Assembly (NCBI GenBank): GCA_028284565.1
Contig: JANQRM010000609.1
Span: forward strand, 1-7,079
DNA from: Anaerolineae bacterium
GTDB lineage: Bacteria; Chloroflexota; Anaerolineae; Aggregatilineales; Phototrophicaceae
DNA length: 7,079 nucleotides
Direction of reading: 5' to 3'
Position 1 is the stretch's first letter. Each line of letters starts with the position of its first letter. Position numbers and translations under genes: made by a program. Of the stretch, positions 1 through 5,060 are shown piece after piece. The notes beneath the pieces were generated by a model, which saw only the letters and a program-made list of their open reading frames with translations, was not told the origin of the DNA and searched no databases.

Positions 1-32
1 GACTCATTCAAGCACTAACCTGAAGGTCCGCT

Positions 33-752
33 ATGCCGTCCATTGAGGACATCAATCTGAAGGTGGTCGTACTCGACTCCGATTATTATGCATTGCAAGC
101 GATTAATAGCTATCTGGCATGGGATCGTCGGACACGGGTCATGTTCTTGGCGGATTCGTTGACTCACTTGTGGGAGTATCTGCGCCAAACGCCCAATGCT
201 GAATTGCCGGATGTGATTGTGATTGATGCGGATCATCTAGGTGGTGTGGATGGCTTGCAGGATACGCTCAATGAAATCTGGGATGTTGTGCCAGAGGTGA
301 TGTTCGTCTGTCTGGCACAGTTCAACAATCCTGAGCTTGTCCAAGCCGCCGCCAAAGCGGGTGCGCGCGCCTTCTTGCTGAAGCATGAGGTCAAATTGAA
401 TATTGCGTGGGCTGTCTGTTATAGCCTCGATCATGACTTTGTGGTGACTCCCGGCGTTGCCAGAACCTTAAATAACCGCTTTCGAGTGAGTGTGTTGCCT
501 CCGCAACGTACGTATCCTGAGATGACGGAGCGTATTCGCCAAGCGATTAAGCTGTGTGTGATAGAGGGGATGCCAGCGCATCTGGCGGCGGATGAAATGG
601 GCATCAGTTTGCACACGATACGAGGCTATATTCGAGATGGCTACCGTATCCTTGAAGCCTATGAAGATGACCACGAATACCCCATTGATATGACCCCACA
701 AGAGCGTGCCTTCATGCGCTTTACTGCGTTGGAGACCACGAAAGAAATTTGA
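33..752 (+). CDS. Receiver-like / LuxR-type HTH response regulator (orphan)
   Basis: The 239-residue product has the two-domain plan of NarL/LuxR response regulators: an N-terminal receiver-like domain (about 9-130) and a C-terminal DNA-binding HTH (about 165-212). Visible receiver features are the acidic pair D15/D17 after the first strand, the probable phospho-acceptor D65 in VIVIDAD, a GG.DG turn after it, and K117 in AFLLKHE. The usual Thr/Ser at the end of strand four appears to be Ala (A95, FVCLAQ), so phosphorylation switching may be weak or lost. The HTH reads HLAADEMGISLHTIRGYIRDG, interrupted here for length as HLAADEMG then ISLHTIRGYIRDG, matching the LuxR/GerE pattern. Start ATG 33 is supported by GAAGG at 22-26. 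No histidine kinase is adjacent within the window. It is followed by a long gap, so it is probably not co-transcribed with what follows. It would act as a cytoplasmic transcription factor; its targets are unknown. Confidence 0.82.
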   Translation: MPSIEDINLKVVVLDSDYYALQAINSYLAWDRRTRVMFLADSLTHLWEYLRQTPNAELPDVIVIDADHLGGVDGLQDTLNEIWDVVPEVMFVCLAQFNNPELVQAAAKAGARAFLLKHEVKLNIAWAVCYSLDHDFVVTPGVARTLNNRFRVSVLPPQRTYPEMTERIRQAIKLCVIEGMPAHLAADEMGISLHTIRGYIRDGYRILEAYEDDHEYPIDMTPQERAFMRFTALETTKEI

Positions 753-755
753 GTC

Positions 756-775
756 ATCGCTTTTTGGTTAGCGAT
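756..775 (+). terminator. Weak hairpin after the regulator gene
   Basis: ATCGCT (756-761) and AGCGAT (770-775) form a six-pair stem around an eight-base T/G loop, starting three bases after the TGA of the regulator. The position suits transcription termination, but the stem is short and no clean T-run follows (TGGTTTGT only). A degenerate terminator or chance is possible. Confidence 0.22.
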
Positions 776-914
776 TGGTTTGTCACCTGTTGGTTTCGTA
801 TTTTCCCGTCGCGCGGATGATTATGTTTTTCGACGGTTGGCAGGCGCGTTCCCGTTGTGGCGACGGATAAGGTTGGAATCTGGTTTGCATTTGATTTGCT
901 TTCGTTTTACTGCC

Positions 915-1116
915 GGCGGTGCTAACTGTTTTTCAGCGGTTGGCAAGGGGCTTCCGCCACATCCCGCCATTTAGTTAGATTGAGGTTTGAAAGAGATTTA
1001 TCCCCCTCCGTCTGTCTTCCACATCTTGGGTCGCTTGGCAACAGACCCTTCGACTGCGGTTCGACAGCCACCTCCCCCCTTCGCAAGGGAGGAATTGCTT
1101 ATTGGCGGTGCTAACT
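915..1116. repeat. 13-base direct repeat GGCGGTGCTAACT, two copies
   Basis: The same 13 bases, GGCGGTGCTAACT, occur at 915-927 and 1104-1116. Both copies are followed by T-rich sequence, and both lie in the gene-free stretch. They could mark parts of a degenerate dispersed repeat. No coding function is evident. Confidence 0.45.
1071..1092. repeat. GC-rich hairpin element (CCTCCC...GGGAGG)
   Basis: The arms CCTCCC (1071-1076) and GGGAGG (1087-1092) are reverse complements. The interior can pair further as CCCTT (1077-1081) with AAGGG (1085-1089) around a CGC loop, at the cost of unpaired Cs. Unequal C and G runs suggest a slightly decayed REP-like palindrome. From general knowledge, palindromes of this style with a TTCGCAA centre are scattered between genes in many bacterial genomes. 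Whether this one is multicopy here cannot be seen. Confidence 0.5.
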
Positions 1117-1200
1117 TTCTTAGAGGAGGAACGAAGCGAGAAACTGTGACGCATTTCCCAGCCAATTTGCGCACGTTTGTCCAGCATCAGAACATACCGT

Positions 1201-1228
1201 GTAGGGGCGGTTCGCGAACCGCCCTTAC
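1201..1228. repeat. 28-base near-perfect palindrome, REP/MITE-like
   Basis: Bases 1201-1228 form a palindrome with 13 of 14 Watson-Crick pairs around a TTCGCGAA centre. The single exception is G1204 opposite T1225, which would be a G-U wobble in RNA. The left arm begins GTAGGGGCGG and the right arm ends CCGCCCTTAC. This is the style of the short dispersed intergenic palindromes common in some environmental bacteria, including Chloroflexota. Translated, it gives the familiar spurious GGSRTAPT-type peptide on the minus strand. There is no T-run after it on either strand, so a terminator role is not favoured. Confidence 0.65.
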
Positions 1229-1406
1229 CTTGCTTCAACAGGCATTTTGTCATTATCTCATCGTATCACAAAGCTGGTCCGAATTGGGATGCAAATGGCT
1301 ATGCATTTGGCTAGGCATATGCATCATGAGATGGAACTGTGATGAAGTGCTAACCCTTCAATCTTTAATTGGAGATAATGTGCTGAAGGTAGTCTTGGAT
1401 AAAGCC

Positions 1407-1420
1407 TGTACTTTTGTACA
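1407..1420. promoter_or_regulatory. Inverted repeat TGTAC-N4-GTACA, possible operator
   Basis: TGTAC (1407-1411) and GTACA (1416-1420) are perfect reverse complements separated by TTTT. The element lies about 75 bases before the VOC gene start and just upstream of its predicted promoter. It could be a regulator binding site; no specific regulator family can be assigned, and chance occurrence is possible. Confidence 0.25.
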
Positions 1421-1441
1421 ACAGGTTATCCCGAATATCCA

Positions 1442-1470
1442 ATGATATGCGTGATTCGATAGCGCATAAT
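1442..1470 (+). promoter_or_regulatory. Putative sigma70-type promoter for the VOC gene
   Basis: CATAAT (1465-1470) matches five of six bases of the -10 consensus. ATGATA (1442-1447) matches four of six of the -35 consensus, with a 17-base spacer. Transcription would start near 1477, leaving a short leader of about 17 bases that contains the ribosome binding site at 1481. Predicted by eye only. Confidence 0.4.
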
Positions 1471-1480
1471 TAACTTAAAT

Positions 1481-1486
1481 GAGGGA
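1481..1486 (+). promoter_or_regulatory. Ribosome binding site that fixes the VOC start
   Basis: GAGGGA lies seven bases before ATG 1494. The in-frame upstream ATG at 1479 overlaps this site and would add five residues (MREYI) that the VOC fold does not need, so 1494 is preferred. Confidence 0.5.
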
Positions 1487-1493
1487 ATACATT

Positions 1494-2192
1494 ATGCATA
1501 TTTCCACGCTCAAGCTGGTTAGCTCCGATATTAAACGTAAACGAGAGTTTTTTGGTACTATTTTGAATGTGCCAATACTTGTAGATAATGATGAGGAACT
1601 CATTATTGTCATAGGGAGTTCGCAACTCAACTTTAAGCAAGGTGAAGTCGATGGTCATTATCACTATGCCTTTGACATTCCAGAAAATCAATTTGAGCAG
1701 GCTGTGACTTGGCTCGAAGCTCGATTAACGCCGTTGTATGATCGCAATGGTCAATCTGTTTTTTATCACGATAATATCAATGGCTATGCTGTCTATTTTA
1801 AAGATGGTAATGGCAATATTGTTGAATTTGTGGCTCGTTACCATCATCAGACAAATAACTCGACTCCTTTCACACAAAATAACCTCATTCGGATTTGTGA
1901 AATTGGTTTGGCAACCCCCGATGTCCAAAAAACTGTCGAAAGGTTGCAAACACAAGGCTTGAATATCGTTACCGGTGAGGGAAGTAAAACTTTTACGATG
2001 GTCGGTAGTGAGTTGGGAGTTATGATTATCGTGAAAGAAGGTCGCCACTGGATGCCAACTAATAATATTCCTGCTCCGATAATTCCTACTGAATTAACAA
2101 TGCAAGGCATCCATCAATCAATTTCATTTGATGGCTTGCCGTATACTGTGCATCCGACTCAAGAAGCTTGGGCCTCAAATCTCAATAATTAA
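1494..2192 (+). CDS. VOC-superfamily protein (glyoxalase/bleomycin-resistance/dioxygenase fold), two modules
   Basis: The 232-residue product has the tandem beta-alpha-beta-beta-beta layout of the vicinal oxygen chelate superfamily. Module one (about 2-117) opens HISTLKLVSSDIKRKREFF and ends with DGNGNIVEFVAR. Candidate metal ligands are H2, H57 (HYAFDI) and E111 (IVEF). Module two (about 132-182) opens ICEIGLATPDVQKTVERL but is shorter and less canonical. Members include glyoxalase I, extradiol dioxygenases and antibiotic-binding proteins; the substrate cannot be read from sequence. The N-terminal modules of ring-cleaving dioxygenase-like proteins look similar. Start 1494 is chosen over 1479 because of the GAGGGA site. 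The gene is visibly AT-rich: bases 1561-1620 contain 20 G+C of 60, against 36 of 60 at 4441-4500 in the epimerase. That hints at horizontal acquisition. It appears to be transcribed alone. Confidence 0.85.
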   Translation: MHISTLKLVSSDIKRKREFFGTILNVPILVDNDEELIIVIGSSQLNFKQGEVDGHYHYAFDIPENQFEQAVTWLEARLTPLYDRNGQSVFYHDNINGYAVYFKDGNGNIVEFVARYHHQTNNSTPFTQNNLIRICEIGLATPDVQKTVERLQTQGLNIVTGEGSKTFTMVGSELGVMIIVKEGRHWMPTNNIPAPIIPTELTMQGIHQSISFDGLPYTVHPTQEAWASNLNN

Positions 2193-2261
2193 GGCTGTCC
2201 ATTCCATTTTGGCTTACGCTGTAAATAATTGTTAAGAATTGCACAAAGGGCTTAAGCAAAC

Positions 2262-2291
2262 CTGCCACAACATTCGGCTTTCGGGTATACT
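2262..2291 (+). promoter_or_regulatory. Putative promoter of the polysaccharide operon (leaderless)
   Basis: TATACT (2286-2291) matches five of six bases of the -10 box. CTGCCA (2262-2267) matches four of six of the -35 box with an 18-base spacer. The expected transcription start, about seven bases after the -10, falls at 2297-2300, essentially on the ATG at 2300. There is no Shine-Dalgarno sequence before that ATG. The two facts together suggest a leaderless message. Confidence 0.42.
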
Positions 2292-2299
2292 GCGCGATT

Positions 2300-3325
2300 A
2301 TGGATGCTTCTGTACAGTTTGTCCCGATATTGATTGTGGGCTTTGCCACGTCGTTGGGCATGACTCCGATTACACGCCAAATTGCCATGCGGTTGGGTGT
2401 GGTGGCGATTCCGAGTAAACGTAATATTCATAAAGTGCATATGCCATTGATGGGTGGCTTGGCTATATATGTGGCTTTTGTCCTCTCAGTGTTGTTGTTC
2501 AGCCCTCCGCAGTATCTGCTGGAATTGGGTGCGATTGTGGCGGGATGTACTTTGTTGGCAATGATTGGCTTTTTAGATGACCGCAAAGACCTCAGTCCAC
2601 GTATTCGGCTAATTGTGATGGGGTTGGCTTCGCTGGTCGTCGTGGTCGCTGGGATACAGATTGGAGTCTTTAATACGCCACTTCTGGATATTCCGATAAC
2701 GATTTTCTGGATTATGTCGCTGATTAACGCCGTGAATTGGCTGGATAATATGGATGGACTCTCGGTAGGGTCATCAGCGATTGCGGCGGGCTTCTTTCTG
2801 TTAATTGCTTATACACAGGGGCAGATTCTCGTCAGTTTGTTGGCGGCGGGCTTGTTCGGGAGTGCGGTGGGTTTTCTGGTCTATAACTTTAAGCCATCGA
2901 GCAGTTTCATGGGGGATATGGGCGCATATACACTGGGATTCGTCTTAGCCATCTTGGGGATTAAGCTCAATTTTTCGAGTCGCCCGCAAGATGCAACATG
3001 GATGATTCCGGTGTTGGTGTTGGTCTTGCCTGTATTGGACATCAACTCGGCTATTCTCACTCGTCTCATGGAAGGGCGTAGTCTGCTGGAAGCTGGGAAA
3101 GACCACTATTCGCATCGCTTGCGGGCTGTGGGATTTGGTGATCGACAAATCTTATTTTTGCTCTATGGACTGTGTGTATTATTCGGTGCAATGGCGTGGA
3201 TTGTGAGTGCATCGCCCCCGATGATTGCGACACAAATTGGGCTATTTGGCGTGGCATTGATGTTCGTGGTATTCGCGCTGTTTATGTGGATACGACGACG
3301 TTATCAAGGAGTAAGCAATGGATGA
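2300..3325 (+). CDS. Polyprenyl-phosphate sugar-1-phosphate transferase (WecA/TagO/MraY family)
   Basis: This 341-residue multi-pass membrane enzyme (about 10-11 hydrophobic segments, first at 5-25, last at about 309-330) belongs to the family that transfers a sugar-1-phosphate, typically GlcNAc-1-P, from its UDP-sugar to undecaprenyl phosphate. Family landmarks in order: HKVHMPLMGGLAIY (44-57), the Mg-binding D93-D94 in GFLDDRKDL, NAVNWLDNMDGL (143-154, with D149 and D152), FMGDMGA (203-209, D206), and the cytoplasmic His motif GKDHYSHRL (266-274, H269 and H272). The motif has Ser where many WecA proteins have a second His. MraY proper is less likely, given the polysaccharide context and the absence of cell-division genes. 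Start 2300 keeps the first membrane helix; it has no ribosome binding site but sits at the predicted transcription start. It overlaps the next gene by 8 bases (ATGGATGA). It probably starts lipid-linked glycan synthesis. Confidence 0.9.
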   Translation: MDASVQFVPILIVGFATSLGMTPITRQIAMRLGVVAIPSKRNIHKVHMPLMGGLAIYVAFVLSVLLFSPPQYLLELGAIVAGCTLLAMIGFLDDRKDLSPRIRLIVMGLASLVVVVAGIQIGVFNTPLLDIPITIFWIMSLINAVNWLDNMDGLSVGSSAIAAGFFLLIAYTQGQILVSLLAAGLFGSAVGFLVYNFKPSSSFMGDMGAYTLGFVLAILGIKLNFSSRPQDATWMIPVLVLVLPVLDINSAILTRLMEGRSLLEAGKDHYSHRLRAVGFGDRQILFLLYGLCVLFGAMAWIVSASPPMIATQIGLFGVALMFVVFALFMWIRRRYQGVSNG

Positions 3326-3575
3326 TACCAAGCCGATGCAAGCGAAAGATATCGTAGAAGACCCTGAAGCGGTGTATCGCTTTGTCAATCATTATGTGCT
3401 GATTCAAGATTCTTCGATGCGCGGGACGTATACGAACTTGATTGAGGCAATTAACCTGATGGCAGAACGGGGTTGGGAAGCGGTGAGTCTGGCTGGTAAT
3501 TCGAGTGGCTATATGTATGCCCTGTGTCGTCGGACAGATTTCAAACGGAAAAATGAGATGCATGGAGGTGAATAA
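3318..3575 (+). CDS. Small DUF4177-like protein, copy A
   Basis: An 85-residue soluble protein of unknown function. Its plan, a strand (YVLIQDSS, about 26-33), an amphipathic helix (NLIEAINLMAERGWEAVSL, 40-58) and a strand (YMYALCRR, 65-72), resembles the DUF4177 fold, where a GWE motif follows the helix. That link is by pattern only. The start is well supported: AAGGAG at 3306-3311 and an 8-base overlap with the transferase stop, suggesting translational coupling. A clear paralogue lies at 3842-4087; shared positions include DSS, TY.N.I.AIN, GWE and MY.LC near the C-terminus. Sitting between the lipid-carrier transferase and a UDP-sugar epimerase suggests an accessory role in polysaccharide synthesis, but this is inferred from context only. 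Confidence 0.75.
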   Translation: MDDTKPMQAKDIVEDPEAVYRFVNHYVLIQDSSMRGTYTNLIEAINLMAERGWEAVSLAGNSSGYMYALCRRTDFKRKNEMHGGE

Positions 3576-3577
3576 TC

Positions 3578-3807
3578 ATGGGGCGCTGGATTAAGATTGT
3601 CGAGGATAGCGGGGTGACAACGGTGGTGAATGTCGATACGGTGACGGGCATCACGCATTATCCGCATCGCAATCCGCACCATAATATGTTCGAGCTTTAT
3701 ATACCCGTGGCAAAATCGAATTCCGTGAACGCGATAGTCCAGAAGGTTACAAAATTATCGAGCAGTATATGAAAGAACTAGAACAACTGGCATCTGCCAA
3801 TCGCTGA
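3578..3807 (+). CDS. Small FlbD-like protein, interrupted by one -1 frameshift
   Basis: From ATG 3578 (GGAGGTG at 3564-3570, inside the previous gene's end) the frame reads MGRWIKIVEDSGVTTVVNVD onwards to ...FELYIPVAK (residues 38-46) and then loses sense, stopping at 3770-3772. One frame back, from 3715 to TGA 3805-3807, it continues sensibly as IEFRERDSPEGYKIIEQYMK and ELEQLASANR. Joined at the AAAA run 3712-3715 these give 76 residues. One extra A would restore a single frame. The layout (WIK, NVDTVTGI, then a strand, FRERDSPE and a helix) resembles small FlbD-like proteins; the similarity is weak and no function is assigned. Causes could be a sequencing deletion, a recent real mutation, or frameshifting on AAAA. 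In the unshifted reading the product is 64 residues with an unrelated tail. Confidence 0.7.
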
Positions 3808-3841
3808 GCCTTAATCACTGCACTGAAAGCCTGACTGCATT

Positions 3842-4087
3842 ATGTTCGACGAAACCAAAGCCATCAAAGCGGGCGATCTTGTCAAAGAAGCTGATAAGGT
3901 CCACTTTATTGAGAGTCAGTATATTTTTTTAACGGATAGCTCCGCGAATATGACCTATAGTAATTTTATCCAAGCCATTAATTATTTAACGTCGTTGGGA
4001 TGGGAAATCGGCAATGTCGTTGGAGGTCAAGGTAGCATGTATGTCCTTTGCAAGAATCCCAACTACAAACCCAAAAATGTGTCATAA
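3842..4087 (+). CDS. Small DUF4177-like protein, copy B (paralogue of copy A)
   Basis: An 81-residue soluble protein that aligns along its whole length with copy A with one single-residue offset: D.TK near the start, then DSS (32-34), TY.N.I.AIN (38-47), GWE (53-55), MY.LC (66-70) and K.KN near the end. The strand-helix-strand plan (YIFLTDSS, NFIQAINYLTSLGWEI, SMYVLCK) again resembles DUF4177. ATG 3842 is the natural start, matching copy A's length, but no good ribosome binding site precedes it (only a distant GAAAG), and 34 bases separate it from the frameshifted gene. Its ancestry is probably duplication of copy A or vice versa, with the unrelated small gene between. Function unknown; it is followed after 24 bases by the epimerase. 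Confidence 0.75.
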   Translation: MFDETKAIKAGDLVKEADKVHFIESQYIFLTDSSANMTYSNFIQAINYLTSLGWEIGNVVGGQGSMYVLCKNPNYKPKNVS

Positions 4088-4097
4088 ATCAACCAGA

Positions 4098-4102
4098 AGG
4101 AG
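4098..4102 (+). promoter_or_regulatory. Ribosome binding site deciding the epimerase start
   Basis: AGGAG ends nine bases before ATG 4112. Another ATG at 4105 lies only two bases after it and is in a different frame that does not encode the Rossmann motif, so 4112 is the start. Confidence 0.6.
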
Positions 4103-4111
4103 CCATGTCGT

Positions 4112-5059
4112 ATGACGACAACGTATGCAGTGACGGGGGGGGCAGGTTTTATCGGGTCGCATATTGCAGCGCATTTGCTGAATGAAGGTCATGACGTTCA
4201 TGTCCTCGATAATTTGCTTACAGGTAGACGCAAGAACATTGATTACCTTGAATCATTGGGGAAAAACCTGACTTATCATGAGGTGAGCATTTTGGATTTG
4301 GATGTTCTCAAACCGATCTTTGAGGGGGTAGAGGTCGTGTTTCATCAGGCGGCACTGCCATCCGTCCCGTTGAGCATTGACGATCCGATTGCAACGAACA
4401 ATCACTGTGTGAATGGAACGCTCAATGTGTTGGTTGCGGCGCGTGATGCTGGTGTTCGACGGGTGGTGTACGCCGCATCTTCCTCGGCATATGGGGATGT
4501 GGAAGCCGAATCGACCCCTGAATCCTTTGCGCCACAGCCTATTTCACCCTATGCAGTTGCCAAGCTGACAGGTGAATATTATTGTCAGGTGTTTAATCAT
4601 GTGTATGACCTTGAGACGGTGGCATTGCGCTATTTCAATGTGTTTGGTCCCCGACAAGACCCTAGTTCGCATTATGCGGCAGTGATTCCGAAATTTATTA
4701 CTCGGATGTTGGACGGACAACCCCCCACGATTTATGGTGACGGAAATCAAAGCCGTGATTTCACGTATATTGATAATGTGGTGCATGGCAATCTACTGGC
4801 GGCGACATCGGACAAAGCCCCGGGTGAAATGATGAATCTCGCCACGGGCGGAAATATCAACTTATTAGAATTGGTTGATAAACTCAATGCAATATTGGGA
4901 TTGGACCTTGCACCGATACATGATCCGCCTCGGTCTGGTGACATTTTACATTCTCAAGCGGATATTGATAAAGCGGGTGAATTGCTGGGTTATGAACCGA
5001 TTGTGACCTTTGACGACGGACTTGCACGTACCGTCTCGTGGTATCAGAACAAGAACTAA
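4112..5059 (+). CDS. UDP-sugar 4-epimerase, extended SDR (WbpP/GalE type)
   Basis: A 315-residue NAD-dependent sugar-nucleotide epimerase. The Rossmann motif GGAGFIG is at 9-15 and D33 (VLDNLLTG) sits where the NAD ribose is bound. SSS 123-125, Y147 (SPYAVAK) and K151 supply the Ser-Tyr-Lys catalytic set. ALRYFNVFGPRQDP (171-184), HYAAVIPKF (187-195), GDGNQSRDFTYIDNVV (209-224) and the length strongly resemble WbpP-type UDP-GlcNAc/UDP-Glc C4 epimerases. Plain GalE or a related 4-epimerase is the main alternative; substrate preference cannot be decided by eye. It probably supplies UDP-GalNAc, UDP-Gal or the reverse to the neighbouring glycosyltransferase. It ends one base before the next gene's ATG. 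An unusual run of eight Gs (4135-4142) encodes part of the NAD-binding loop. Confidence 0.9.
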   Translation: MTTTYAVTGGAGFIGSHIAAHLLNEGHDVHVLDNLLTGRRKNIDYLESLGKNLTYHEVSILDLDVLKPIFEGVEVVFHQAALPSVPLSIDDPIATNNHCVNGTLNVLVAARDAGVRRVVYAASSSAYGDVEAESTPESFAPQPISPYAVAKLTGEYYCQVFNHVYDLETVALRYFNVFGPRQDPSSHYAAVIPKFITRMLDGQPPTIYGDGNQSRDFTYIDNVVHGNLLAATSDKAPGEMMNLATGGNINLLELVDKLNAILGLDLAPIHDPPRSGDILHSQADIDKAGELLGYEPIVTFDDGLARTVSWYQNKN

Positions 5060-5060
5060 G

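Larger units (their letters stand above)
753..1478. other. Long gene-free stretch with palindromic repeats
   Basis: About 725 bases with no convincing gene. Open frames exist on both strands, but they lack ribosome binding sites, have no family resemblance and run through palindromes. The stretch holds a weak hairpin just after the regulator stop, two copies of a 13-base direct repeat, two GC-rich hairpin elements, AT-rich inverted repeats around 1292-1324 and 1407-1420, and a likely promoter at its right end. The content suggests a landing or accumulation site for dispersed intergenic repeats. Positions 776-910 show nothing recognisable. Confidence 0.6.

Noticed and set aside
780..974. TTG-started 64-codon frame after the regulator
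   Set aside because: There is no ribosome binding site, no motif, and an odd composition. It overlaps the weak post-gene region.
1071..1228. CRISPR-like repeats
   Set aside because: The palindromes differ from each other and there is no regular repeat-spacer spacing and no cas gene.
975..1253. Minus-strand open frame with GGSRTAPT and GGRWLSNRSR
   Set aside because: These peptides are the typical artefact of translating the GC-rich intergenic palindromes, so it is not counted as a gene.
987..1445. A 152-codon open frame across the gene-free stretch
   Set aside because: It runs through two palindromic elements, lacks a ribosome binding site at its start, and its product has no recognisable domain or natural composition. 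It is an open frame by chance.
3705..3720. Canonical programmed -1 frameshift signal
   Set aside because: The sequence GGCAAAA does not fit X_XXY_YYZ in the zero frame and no strong hairpin was seen downstream. Simple loss of an A is more likely, though slippage on AAAA is not excluded.
5010..5060. Upstream extension of the glycosyltransferase to 5010
   Set aside because: It would overlap the epimerase by 50 bases and add MTTDLHVPSRGIRTRTK, which does not fit the GT4 N-terminus. ATG 5061 gives the canonical strand and glycine loop.
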